Made by a program: the position numbers and the translations under genes. A stretch of 18,186 bases of DNA from JANPEF01 sp046596055 (lineage in GTDB: Bacteria; Eisenbacteria; RBG-16-71-46; DASYSL01), in the NCBI GenBank assembly GCA_046596055.1, contig JBKJNH010000327.1:1-18186 (forward strand), read 5' to 3'. Numbering within the stretch: position 1 is the first letter of the stretch; the number at the start of each line of letters is the position of its first letter. Below, piece by piece: positions 1 to 6,510 of the stretch. Under the pieces are notes generated by a model that ran no database searches, was not told the DNA's origin, and worked only from the letters and a program-made list of their open reading frames with translations.

Positions 1-54
1 CTGCACGGTGGCGCTGCCGACCGTGCCGGTGCCGCCGAGAACCAGGTGAGTCAT
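1..54 (-). CDS. NAD(P)-binding Rossmann (NmrA-like) protein, N-terminal fragment
   Basis: Only the first 18 codons are in the window; the gene continues beyond base 1. The peptide reads MTHLVLGGTGTVGSATVQ. A hydrophobic strand followed by GGTGTVG is the dinucleotide-binding GxxGxxG turn of atypical short-chain dehydrogenases (NmrA/NAD(P)H-binding family). The ATG is preceded by AAGGAT about 6-10 bases upstream on the minus strand. The family assignment rests on this one motif, so the substrate is unknown; an epimerase or another SDR is equally possible. It lies about 100 bp downstream of the small ORF next to the pyrophosphatase gene and may be a separate unit. Confidence 0.6.
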   Translation of the reverse strand, partial: MTHLVLGGTGTVGSATVQ

Positions 55-152
55 GGGAGGATCCTTTTGGGAGCCGGGGTGGATTGGGAACAACCGGGGT
101 GCGCGTTCGATGCCACCAACGGCCCCGGTCATTCCCCCAGACTGATCCCCCG

Positions 153-263
153 CTACCGTTCCTTCAAATAGGCGCCCAGCGCTTCCATCACCGGATCGCG
201 GCCGGCCTTCCGGTCAGCAGGTGGGACGAACGGTGGGATGGGCGGGGCGAACGACCGGGTCAC
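153..263 (-). CDS. possible small protein (36 aa) coupled to pyrophosphatase
   Basis: This ORF is too short for routine gene calling. A GTG at 263-261 overlaps the pyrophosphatase TGA at 262-260 in a GTGA arrangement, the usual geometry of translational coupling. The peptide has a proline-rich start (about residues 4-16, FAPPIPPFVPPAD) followed by a charged amphipathic helix (GRDPVMEALGAYLKER) ending at TAG 155-153. By hand, most third codon positions are G or C, as in the neighbouring real genes. There is no recognisable domain and no function is proposed. A chance open frame in GC-rich DNA is a serious alternative. It could also be a displaced C-terminal tail of the pyrophosphatase in the +1 frame. 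Confidence 0.3.
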   Translation of the reverse strand: MTRSFAPPIPPFVPPADRKAGRDPVMEALGAYLKER

Positions 264-922
264 GCGGGAGGGACGAGCTCCGCATAGTCGGCCATCGCGG
301 CCCGGATCACGTCGAACGCGTGCGCGGGTCCGTAGACGGCGCCGACCCGTCCGCGTGCGGGCTCGCCCGGCAGCTGCTTGTAGGTCGCGAAGTAGTGGAC
401 GATGCGATCGACCATGGCCTTCGGCAGCCCCGCGACGTCCTCGACTTCGGACCACACGGGATCGGTCGAGAGCACCGCGAGGATCTTGTCGTCGGCCGCG
501 CCGGCGTCGAGCATGGGAACGCCGCCGATGACGCGCGCTTCGAGGAGGATCTCGGAGCGGGCGATCGGCCGCTCGCTGATCACGCAGACGTCGAGCGGAT
601 CGTGGTCGCCGTCCGTCGCTCCCTCCATGCACGCGCCCACGCGCTTTCCGGCGTACGTGCGCGGCAGAAAGCCATACAGCGCGGGCGGCAGCGACGAGGT
701 GCGCTGCGGGCGGTCGACCTTCAGGTAGCCCGAGTCCTTGTCGATCTCGTACTTCACCAGGTCGAACGGCGTGATCTCGATGTAGGCATGAACAAGACGC
801 GGCGGCTCGGGCCCGGTCGCGAGCCCGTGCCACGGATGCGGTCGCCAGGGGGAGAACCGCGGTGCGCCGCTAATGCTACTTCCCCTCCGGCGCGACCTTC
901 TTCGCCGCGTCCGTGGCCGCAT
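260..922 (-). CDS. ppa: inorganic pyrophosphatase (family I)
   Basis: Hydrolyses pyrophosphate to two phosphates in the cytoplasm, pulling biosynthetic reactions forward. From the 922 start, the conserved body begins at HPWHGL (residues 29-34), followed by IEITPFDLVKYEIDKDSGYL, LYGFLPRTYAG, the metal-binding DGDHDPLDV (104-112) with its aspartates, and GGVPMLDAGAADDKI (133-147). This matches the HPWHG-type subgroup of soluble family I enzymes. The start is uncertain. The ATG at 922 gives an unlikely Arg-rich leader that overlaps the upstream lipoprotein gene by 47 bp, and its GAAGG sits directly against the ATG. In frame at 874 is an ATT two bases after the lipoprotein TAG, with GGAGGGG 6-12 bases upstream; it would give a 204-residue protein of normal extent. 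No ATG, GTG or TTG lies in between. The signature has His where Gly, Ser or Asn is usual (DHDPLD). Confidence 0.93.
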   Translation of the reverse strand: MRPRTRRRRSRRRGSSISGAPRFSPWRPHPWHGLATGPEPPRLVHAYIEITPFDLVKYEIDKDSGYLKVDRPQRTSSLPPALYGFLPRTYAGKRVGACMEGATDGDHDPLDVCVISERPIARSEILLEARVIGGVPMLDAGAADDKILAVLSTDPVWSEVEDVAGLPKAMVDRIVHYFATYKQLPGEPARGRVGAVYGPAHAFDVIRAAMADYAELVPPA

Positions 923-1937
923 CCTTCACCGCACCGGCGGCCTGCGAGGCCTTCGCGCCGAGCGTGTCGACGACTGCGCCGGCCGCGGAACCCACGCTGT
1001 CGAGCAGCGCGCCCGCGGTGGCGGCGGCGCTGTCGAACACGGCGCCCGCAGTCAGGCCCGCACCCTTGCGCTCGAACGTATCGTCGGGCGAGAGCTGGTT
1101 GAAGCGCAGGTCGGCCATCGTCCACGTATGGAGCCTGGCCTCGACCGGCGACGAGACGAAGCACGTGCGCGTCGTCGGGATCTTCAGGCCCTCGACGACG
1201 ACGTAGTCGCTGAACTCACATGTCGTCTCGATGATGCGCTGCGAGCGATTGCTCGTCACGTAGGTCAGCGTGCGCATCTCGTGCGTGTTGGCGTCCATGC
1301 GGACGATGAACCAATCGTCGGGCCACACCTCGCCCTCGGGCGGATAGGTGACGAGCACCTCGTCGAACTCCTGCAGCGAGTTCTTGTACTTGCGGTGGGC
1401 ACGGCCCAGGTAGTGCGCGACGGCGCCCGACTCCTTGAAGCGGTACGGCACGCCGGCGAGGAAGCCGTGCCACGAGACGTTGTAGCGCGCGGCAGCCTCG
1501 TCCTGCGCCCGCGGGGACGGCTCGCCGCGGAGCAGCGCCCACGGTCCGGCGAGGCCCATGCCGTAGGTCAGTGTCCCGTCGTCGGTGACGATCGCCACGC
1601 GACCCAGCCCGTCGTGCACGCGGAAGCGGTTCTCGCCCGCGGCACGCTCGACCGGCCACGGATTGAGGACCTTGCCCCACATTCCGGTCCACTCGTCGGT
1701 GCCGCGGAACGTCATCTCGCGGACCGCGTTCCACGCCTCCATTCCGCCGTGCGCAATGACGAGCGAGTCAACCATGGCGGCCCCTCTCTCGCGCATCACA
1801 TGGCGCTCCTGCGGGCTCCGCGGCAGCTCGGGGCGCGCCGAGGAGCAGCCGGCGAGCGCGGCGGCGAGGACGAGAGCGACGACGGCGAGCGGGCAGGCAG
1901 TGAGCCGGAGTGCGACCGAGTTCGGACGTTGGACCAT
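876..1937 (-). CDS. outer-membrane/periplasmic lipoprotein with 11-mer repeat tail
   Basis: A 353-residue lipoprotein. The ATG at 1937 has GGGAGG 8 bases upstream and is preferred over the longer frame from 2060. The signal peptide ends in the lipobox LAGC, with the lipidated Cys at residue 31. The mature part starts with a charged linker and then AHGGMEAWNAVREMTFRG, a motif resembling the start of DUF6503-type and other lipoprotein-carrier-like (LolA/LolB-fold) proteins. The middle is a beta-rich region of about 200 residues with many Trp and Tyr. The last ~55 residues are Ala-rich with an 11-residue period (AGAVFDSAAAT, AGALLDSVGSA, AGAVVDTLGAK), followed by a Lys-rich end, as in apolipoprotein- or LEA-like amphipathic helices. 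It is transcribed divergently from pcm and lies directly upstream of ppa. The function is unknown; the family match is by pattern only. Confidence 0.8.
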   Translation of the reverse strand: MVQRPNSVALRLTACPLAVVALVLAAALAGCSSARPELPRSPQERHVMRERGAAMVDSLVIAHGGMEAWNAVREMTFRGTDEWTGMWGKVLNPWPVERAAGENRFRVHDGLGRVAIVTDDGTLTYGMGLAGPWALLRGEPSPRAQDEAAARYNVSWHGFLAGVPYRFKESGAVAHYLGRAHRKYKNSLQEFDEVLVTYPPEGEVWPDDWFIVRMDANTHEMRTLTYVTSNRSQRIIETTCEFSDYVVVEGLKIPTTRTCFVSSPVEARLHTWTMADLRFNQLSPDDTFERKGAGLTAGAVFDSAAATAGALLDSVGSAAGAVVDTLGAKASQAAGAVKDAATDAAKKVAPEGK

Positions 1938-1977
1938 GGAACGGACCTCCCGAGAGGGGCTGGACTGGGACGCCGGC

Positions 1978-2006
1978 ATCCTACCCGGCCCGGTGCAACG
2001 TGAAAA
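1978..2006 (-). promoter_or_regulatory. candidate sigma70-type promoter of the lipoprotein-ppa unit
   Basis: On the minus strand, TTTTCA (2006-2001) and TAGGAT (1983-1978) are separated by exactly 17 bp. Each matches the consensus at 4 of 6 positions. The predicted start would be about 35 bp upstream of the lipoprotein ATG. It is placed by eye only. Confidence 0.3.
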
Positions 2007-2023
2007 GCCCGCAAAGAGGCGCG

Positions 2024-2044
2024 TGCAGGGGAGGGGGCCCTGCA
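2024..2044. repeat. inverted repeat between divergent lipoprotein and pcm genes
   Basis: TGCAGGG (2024-2030) and CCCTGCA (2038-2044) form perfect 7-bp arms around a 7-base G-rich spacer. The repeat lies in the divergent intergenic region, immediately before CATAAT (2045-2050), a possible plus-strand -10 for pcm. It could be an operator or a transcript hairpin. No partner -35 was found for the plus strand. Confidence 0.3.
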
Positions 2045-2074
2045 TCATAATGGTGTCCAACGGAGGAACGCACC

Positions 2075-2764
2075 GTGCCCATGGAAACCATGACCTACCG
2101 CGAAAGCCTGCGCCTGTCCGAGGAACGCAAGCGGATGGTCGCCGAGCAGATCGTCTCGCGCGGCGTGAAGGATCCGCTCGTGCTCGCGGCGATGCGCACC
2201 GTTCCCCGTCACGAGTTCGTTCCCGCCGACGTGCGCGACTCCGCCTACCGCGATGCGCCGCTGCCCATCGGCCGCGAGCAGACCATCTCCCAGCCGTACG
2301 TCGTCGCGCTCATGACCGAGGCGCTGCGCCTCGAGGGTGGCGAGAAGGTGCTCGAGGTCGGCACCGGCTCGGGCTACCAGGCCGCCGTGCTCGCCGAAAT
2401 CGCCGGAACCGTCCACAGCGTCGAGCTCGACGAGGTGATCGCCGGTGACGCGACGGCGCGCCTGGCCACGCTCGGCTACCACGACGTCGTGGTCCACCTG
2501 GGCAACGGATTCGAGGGCTGGTCCGCCGAGGCGCCGTACGACGCGATCATCGTCACCGCGGCGCCCGAGACGGTGCCCATGACGCTGCTCCAGCAGCTGG
2601 TGCCGGGCGGCCGACTCGTCATCCCGGTCGGACGGCGTTCGCAGATGCTCCAGCAGTGGGTGCGCGAGGGCGAGCGGGGCTTCGAGTCGCGCAACCTGGT
2701 CCCCGTCCAGTTCGTGCTGATGCGGGGTGGGCCGGTCAAGCCCGCGGCGCAGACCACAACGTAG
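2075..2764 (+). CDS. pcm: protein-L-isoaspartate O-methyltransferase
   Basis: Methylates isoaspartyl residues in age-damaged proteins using S-adenosylmethionine, starting their repair. The 229-residue product has the family landmarks in order: VPRHEFVP (43-50), the substrate-loop segment GREQTISQPYVVALMTE (66-82), SAM motif I VLEVGTGSGYQAAVLAE (92-108), YDAIIVTAA (155-163) and LVPGGRLVIPVG (175-186). The start is GTG 2075, because GGAGGA (2062-2067) is 7 bases upstream; the in-frame ATGs at 2081 and 2090 are too far. One deviation: the post-II motif, usually GDGxxGW, reads GNGFEGW (144-149), so the Asp is Asn. It is first of three plus-strand genes, with 63 bp to the next, which contain a GC hairpin. 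Confidence 0.95.
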   Translation: MPMETMTYRESLRLSEERKRMVAEQIVSRGVKDPLVLAAMRTVPRHEFVPADVRDSAYRDAPLPIGREQTISQPYVVALMTEALRLEGGEKVLEVGTGSGYQAAVLAEIAGTVHSVELDEVIAGDATARLATLGYHDVVVHLGNGFEGWSAEAPYDAIIVTAAPETVPMTLLQQLVPGGRLVIPVGRRSQMLQQWVREGERGFESRNLVPVQFVLMRGGPVKPAAQTTT

Positions 2765-2779
2765 TCGACCACCCTCGCG

Positions 2780-2795
2780 GCCCCGGCCCCGGGGC
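2780..2795 (+). terminator. GC hairpin after pcm (no U-tract)
   Basis: GCCCCG and CGGGGC pair around a four-base loop GCCC, 15 bp after the pcm stop. No T-run follows, so it is not a classical intrinsic terminator. It may stabilise the 3' end or attenuate transcription into the hydrolase gene. Confidence 0.25.
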
Positions 2796-2827
2796 GGCAT
2801 CCCCACCCGCCGTTCCCGGAGGTTCGC

Positions 2828-3688
2828 ATGCTGCGCCGCCTCGCCCTCGCCCTCACCCTCGTTATCGCCGCCCCGTCGTTCGCCCTCGCCGCAAAGGCGA
2901 CCGTCCCGGTCATTCCGCCCGGGGCCGAAGCGGCCCCCGCCGTGCTCGAGACTTCGCCGCGCCACGGCGAGTGGGTCGACATCCCGCTCGGCGCCGATGG
3001 GCCCGCGTTGCGCACCTGGGTCGTCTATCCCGAGCGCAAGGACAAGGCCCCCGTCGTCATCGTCATCCAGGAGGTGTACGGCCTCACGCCGTGGCTGCGC
3101 GCGGTCGCCGACCGGCTGGCCGCCGAGGGCTTCATCGCGATCGCTCCCGACTACCTGTCGGGCATGGGCCCGGGGGGTGGCGGCACCGATTCGGTCGCGA
3201 GCCGCGACGAGGTGGTCAAGCTCACGCGCAGCCTCACGCCCGAGGAAGTCGTGCGCCGCACGAACGCCGCGCGCGCCTACGGCGTGAAGTTGCCGGCCGC
3301 GACCGACAAGGTCGGCACAGTCGGGTTCTGCTGGGGCGGCGGTCGCAGCTTCGCCTACGCCGCGCAGACGCCGCCGCCCGACGCGGCCGTCGTCTACTAC
3401 GGCGCCTCGCCGGACAGCGCGATGATCCTCGACGTGAAGGCGCCGGTGCTGGGCCTGTATGGCGAGGACGACGCGCGCATCAACGCGACGATCCCGGCCG
3501 CACAGGCCGCGCTGAAGGGGCGGGGCGTGTTCTACGAGGCGAACCTGTATCCCGGCGCGGGTCATGGGTTCCTGCGCCAGCAGGACGAGCGCGAGGGCGC
3601 CAACCTCGCCGCCGCACAGAAGGCGTGGGCGCGGACGATCGCGTTCCTGCGCCAGCACCTAAACCCGTCGGCGAAGCCGACGAGGTAG
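2828..3688 (+). CDS. secreted dienelactone hydrolase family protein
   Basis: An alpha/beta hydrolase of the dienelactone hydrolase family, 286 residues, with an N-terminal signal peptide (residues 1 to about 22, MLRRLALALTLVIAAP...ALA), so probably periplasmic. Active-site elements are visible: IQEVYGL with Glu82, the nucleophile elbow GFCWGGG with Cys168, acid GEDDARIN with Asp214/215, and GAGHGF with His246. Cys rather than Ser, plus the Glu, is characteristic of this family. The ATG at 2828 follows GGAGG with 5-base spacing. Known members open lactone rings in chloroaromatic breakdown, but many are general carboxylesterases and nothing nearby points to aromatic catabolism. The ggt gene follows 29 bp later, probably in the same transcript. 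Confidence 0.92.
   Translation: MLRRLALALTLVIAAPSFALAAKATVPVIPPGAEAAPAVLETSPRHGEWVDIPLGADGPALRTWVVYPERKDKAPVVIVIQEVYGLTPWLRAVADRLAAEGFIAIAPDYLSGMGPGGGGTDSVASRDEVVKLTRSLTPEEVVRRTNAARAYGVKLPAATDKVGTVGFCWGGGRSFAYAAQTPPPDAAVVYYGASPDSAMILDVKAPVLGLYGEDDARINATIPAAQAALKGRGVFYEANLYPGAGHGFLRQQDEREGANLAAAQKAWARTIAFLRQHLNPSAKPTR
3666..3682 (+). other. hairpin at the 3' end of the hydrolase gene
   Basis: CGTCGGC and GCCGACG pair perfectly around a GAA loop inside the last codons of the hydrolase gene. No T-tract follows and the next RBS is only about 24 bp away. It is more likely an mRNA-stability element, or a coding coincidence, than a terminator. Confidence 0.25.
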
Positions 3689-3717
3689 TTCCCCGCACGT
3701 AAACCGGAGAGACTCTC

Positions 3718-5427
3718 ATGCCGTCGCCTGGACGCGCGCTTCTCATCGCAGGAGTGATCTTCGCCATGAACGGAGCCACATCGCAGGACACGAGCGCCGC
3801 GCGCGGTGCAGCCACGCGCTCCGTCGTCTACGGATCACGCGGGATGGTCGCCGCCGCGCAACCGCTCGCCGTCCAGGCCGGCCTCGAGATGCTGCAGCAG
3901 GGCGGCAGCGCGGTCGACGCGGCGATCGCGACCAATGCGTGCCTCGGGCTCATGGAGCCGACCGCGAACGGCCTCGGCGGCGACCTCTTCGCCATCGTGT
4001 GGGACCCGGGCGCCGAAAGGCTGGTGGGGCTCAACGCCTGCGGCCGCTCGCCGCGTGCGCTCACGGTGGACATGATTCCGCCCGAGAAGGACGGCACGAT
4101 CCCCCTCTACTCGCCGTACGCGTGGAGCGTCCCCGGCTGCGCCGACGGCTGGTTCGAGCTGCACGAGAAATACGGCAAGCTGCCGCTCGCCACCGTGCTC
4201 GCACCGGCGATCCGCTACGCCGAGGAGGGCTTTCCGCTGTCGCCCGTGATCGCGAGCGACTGGAACCGCTCGCTCGCGCGCTTCAAGGACAAGCCAGGCT
4301 TCGCCGACGTGTTCATGCCTGGCGGCCGCGCGCCGCGCGAGGGCGAGTTGTTCAGGAACCCCGCGCTGGCGAAGACACTGCGGCTGATCGCCGACGGGGG
4401 CCGCAAAGCGTACTACGAAGGTCCGATCGCCGAGGCGATCGTCGCGTACTCGCAGGCAAACGGCGGCTTCTTCATGCCGGAAGACTTCGCGAAGCACGGC
4501 TCGGACTGGATCGCGCCGGCCTCGACCAACTATCGCGGCTACGACGTGTGGGAGCTGCCGCCGCCGGGCCAGGGCATCGCGGCGCTGCAGTTGCTCAACG
4601 TGCTCGAGGGCTATGACCTGAAGGCAATGGGCCGCGAGTCCGCCGACTTCTGGCACACGTTCGTCGAGGCGAAGAAGGTCGTGTACGCCGACCGTGCGCG
4701 CTACTACGCCGATCCCGACTTCGCGAAGATCCCGCTCGAAGCGTTGATCGCCAAGGACTACGCCGCCGCGCGCCGCGCGGGCATCGACCCGCAGCGCGCC
4801 GCGCAGGTCGATGCACCCGGCGACCCGGTCGCGCTGTCGCGCCGCGAGACGACCTACCTGTGCGCGGCCGACTCGAGCGGGATGATGGTGTCGCTGATCC
4901 AGAGCAACTACACGGGATTCGGCTCGGGCTACGTCGTTCCATCGCTGGGCTTCGGGCTGCAGAACCGCGGCAACCTCTTCGACCTGGCGCCCGGCAAGCC
5001 CAACTCGTACGCGCCGGGCAAGCGCCCGTTCCACACGATCATTCCCGCGTTCGTCACGAAGGACGGCAAGCCGTTCATGGCGTTCGGCCTGATGGGCGGC
5101 GACATGCAGCCGCAGGGCCACGCGCAGGTGATCGTCAACCTGGTCGACTTCGGGATGAACCTGCAGGAGGCCGGCGACGCGATCCGCTTCCACCACACCG
5201 GCTCGAGCGAGCCGACCGGAACGTTGATGAAGGACGGCGGCATCCTGCACATCGAGGACGGCCTTCCGCCGGCCGTGCTCGACGAGCTGAAGCGCCGCGG
5301 CCACAGGATCGAGCCCCAGTCGGTCGGCGGCTATGGCGGCTACCAGGCGATCGCGCGCGACCCGGTCACCGGCGTGTACGCGGGCGCGACCGAGAAACGC
5401 AAGGACGGCTGCGCGCTGGGGTACTAG
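3718..5427 (+). CDS. gamma-glutamyltransferase family protein
   Basis: An Ntn-hydrolase that self-cleaves into two subunits and transfers or hydrolyses gamma-glutamyl groups, for example from glutathione. The 569-residue precursor shows AQPLAVQAGLEMLQQGGSAV (47-66), GLGGDLF (85-91), the large-subunit helix region, the cleavage/nucleophile site RRETTYL with Thr378, SNYTGFGSGYVVP (396-408), GKRPFHTIIPAF (434-445) and GLMGGDMQPQGH (457-468). The ETTY and GGDMQPQGH forms resemble the YwrD-like branch rather than the classical enzyme, which has TTHY, so glutathione is not a safe substrate guess. The N-terminus (GRALLIAGVIFAMNGATSQ) looks like a short signal peptide. The ATG 3718 has GGAGAGA at 5-base spacing. 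It ends tail-to-tail with the HTH gene, sharing the bases CTAG. Confidence 0.95.
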   Translation: MPSPGRALLIAGVIFAMNGATSQDTSAARGAATRSVVYGSRGMVAAAQPLAVQAGLEMLQQGGSAVDAAIATNACLGLMEPTANGLGGDLFAIVWDPGAERLVGLNACGRSPRALTVDMIPPEKDGTIPLYSPYAWSVPGCADGWFELHEKYGKLPLATVLAPAIRYAEEGFPLSPVIASDWNRSLARFKDKPGFADVFMPGGRAPREGELFRNPALAKTLRLIADGGRKAYYEGPIAEAIVAYSQANGGFFMPEDFAKHGSDWIAPASTNYRGYDVWELPPPGQGIAALQLLNVLEGYDLKAMGRESADFWHTFVEAKKVVYADRARYYADPDFAKIPLEALIAKDYAAARRAGIDPQRAAQVDAPGDPVALSRRETTYLCAADSSGMMVSLIQSNYTGFGSGYVVPSLGFGLQNRGNLFDLAPGKPNSYAPGKRPFHTIIPAFVTKDGKPFMAFGLMGGDMQPQGHAQVIVNLVDFGMNLQEAGDAIRFHHTGSSEPTGTLMKDGGILHIEDGLPPAVLDELKRRGHRIEPQSVGGYGGYQAIARDPVTGVYAGATEKRKDGCALGY

Positions 5428-5672
5428 TCCGCCGCGCCGTTGCCGTTGCCGTCGCGCAGGTGGGCGAAGCCCGAGTCCTCCGCGAACATCTGCTCGTCGA
5501 GCCAGCGGTCGATGACCGAGCGACGAAAGCGCCACTCCTTTCCCAGTTTGACCGCGGGGATGCGCCGCTCCTGGGCCCACTTGTAGATCGTCTGCGGCGT
5601 CAGGCGGAGGTAGTGCGCGACGTCCTCGATGGTGAGGATCTCGTGGCCTGCCGGCGGGTTCGTTTCGCTCAT
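5424..5672 (-). CDS. excisionase/MerR-type helix-turn-helix DNA-binding protein
   Basis: An 82-residue single-domain protein. Residues 12-32 (ILTIEDVAHYLRLTPQTIYKW) form the helix-turn-helix, and RIPAVKLGKEWRFRRSVIDRWL (37-58) the wing and last helix of the helix_turn_helix_17 (excisionase family) domain. A short acidic and Gly/Asn-rich tail ends the protein. The ATG overlaps the stop of the upstream membrane-protein frame as ATGA (5672-5669), so translation is probably coupled. Proteins of this type act as phage excisionases or as small transcription regulators. No integrase or att site lies beside it, so a regulator of its own operon is the better guess; its target is unknown. Confidence 0.85.
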   Translation of the reverse strand: MSETNPPAGHEILTIEDVAHYLRLTPQTIYKWAQERRIPAVKLGKEWRFRRSVIDRWLDEQMFAEDSGFAHLRDGNGNGAAD

Positions 5673-5983
5673 CGCGACACGGCTCCCGTGCTGTCGGCGA
5701 CGGGCGGGCGCATGGTCTCGATCATCGTGCGCACGTGCTCCGCGCCAGGGTCGGGCGCGGACGACGTCTGACCGGTCGGACCCTTTCCCTGCGCGAGGCG
5801 CTCGAGCGAGTAGAGGATCGCGCTGTAGAAGTTTCCCTCGTGCTGGCGGAACAGCCGGAACGGCGCCCCGCGATCGCCGACGAACGGCTGCAGGTTCCAC
5901 GCCATCTGGATGCCGACGAAGGCGAACAGCACCGCCCACACCTTCATGATCGCCATGGCCTTCTTCGGATAGATGCCGCGCTG
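5669..5983 (-). pseudogene. C-terminal part of the membrane protein, after an in-frame TAG
   Basis: These 104 codons continue in the same frame directly after the TAG at 5986-5984. They read QRGIYPKKAMAIMKVW, then one transmembrane helix (AVLFAFVGIQMAWNL), QPFVGDRGAPFRLFRQHEGN, FYSAILYSLERLAQG and a low-complexity tail. The segment WNLxPFxGDxxxPFxLFR and EGNFYxAI looks like a conserved end of multi-pass proteins that databases sometimes label 'actin-binding WH2 domain-containing'; that label is from memory and says nothing reliable about function. If translated separately, ATG 5956 or 5947 could serve, with GAAGAAGG just upstream. Otherwise it is made only by readthrough. No other stop interrupts it, so the break is recent, functional, or a sequencing error. 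Confidence 0.6.
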
Positions 5984-6505
5984 CTAGCACGCGAAGGCGA
6001 GCCCCTCGTGCAGCGTGACCATGCCGACGAGCCCCGCCCCCAGGACCAGCACGATGTGCAGGAGGGTGAGGAAGTAGTAGTTGGCGCCCGTCAGCAGGAA
6101 GAACGCGGTCACGGGAACGACGGCGGCGAGCAGGATCGCGCTCAGCGCCAGCGCGCCGAGGACGAGCGCCAGCACCTGCGCGAGCTGGAGCCGCGAGCCG
6201 ACCAGGACCTGGACGATGAAGAATCCCGGGAAGCAGATCGCGAGCGTGCCGAGGAACAGTAGCGGTAGCTTGATGGCGGTCGCCACGGCCTGGGCCGGGC
6301 CGGCGTAGGCGCCTGCCGCCACTCCGTAGAGCGCGCAGCACGCGACGAGAGTGACGGTCGCGCTGCGAAGCTTCGCGGCCAGGCCTTCGCCGGCGGCGAC
6401 CTCGGTGAAGTAGCGCTCGCGGTCACTGAGGATCTGGGTAATGAACGTCCCGAGTTCCGAGGCGCCCGGCCTGGGCGCGGCATGCACGGTCGACGTGGTG
6501 GACAT
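5984..6505 (-). CDS. multi-pass membrane protein, truncated by in-frame TAG
   Basis: 173 residues before the stop. A cytoplasmic-looking N-terminus (about 45 residues, with TFITQILSDRERYFTEVAAG) precedes about four hydrophobic helices around residues 48-70, 80-103, 106-138 and 142-170, ending LHEGLAFAC and then TAG. Intact homologues would be expected to continue as in the frame at 5669-5983, about 278 residues in total. The overall shape recalls Yip1-like membrane proteins, but I cannot assign a family. The ATG 6505 is preceded by AAGGAGGG at 8-base spacing, the strongest Shine-Dalgarno in the window, though it can fold into a hairpin. It forms an operon with the downstream HTH gene. Confidence 0.7.
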   Translation of the reverse strand: MSTTSTVHAAPRPGASELGTFITQILSDRERYFTEVAAGEGLAAKLRSATVTLVACCALYGVAAGAYAGPAQAVATAIKLPLLFLGTLAICFPGFFIVQVLVGSRLQLAQVLALVLGALALSAILLAAVVPVTAFFLLTGANYYFLTLLHIVLVLGAGLVGMVTLHEGLAFAC

Positions 6506-6510
6506 GCGCG

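Noticed and set aside
873..2003. Long plus-strand open frame opposite the lipoprotein gene
   Set aside because: Arg/Ala/Gly-rich antisense shadow; the minus strand has a lipobox, RBS and coherent protein.
2045..3658. 537-codon minus-strand frame opposite pcm and the hydrolase
   Set aside because: Composition typical of a GC-rich antisense frame; both plus-strand genes have complete catalytic motifs.
3835..5580. 581-codon minus-strand frame opposite ggt
   Set aside because: Shadow of a clear gamma-glutamyltransferase gene.
5424..5672. Excisionase of an integrated phage
   Set aside because: No integrase, att-like repeat or phage gene is adjacent, and the gene is coupled to a membrane protein, so a regulator is more likely.
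5673..6341. Extension of the HTH gene to 305 codons
   Set aside because: The extra residues are an out-of-frame reading of the membrane-protein gene; ATG 5672 has the ATGA coupling.
5670..6505. Recoding of TAG as an amino acid genome-wide
   Set aside because: TAG is the terminal codon of many normal genes in the window, so reassignment does not fit.
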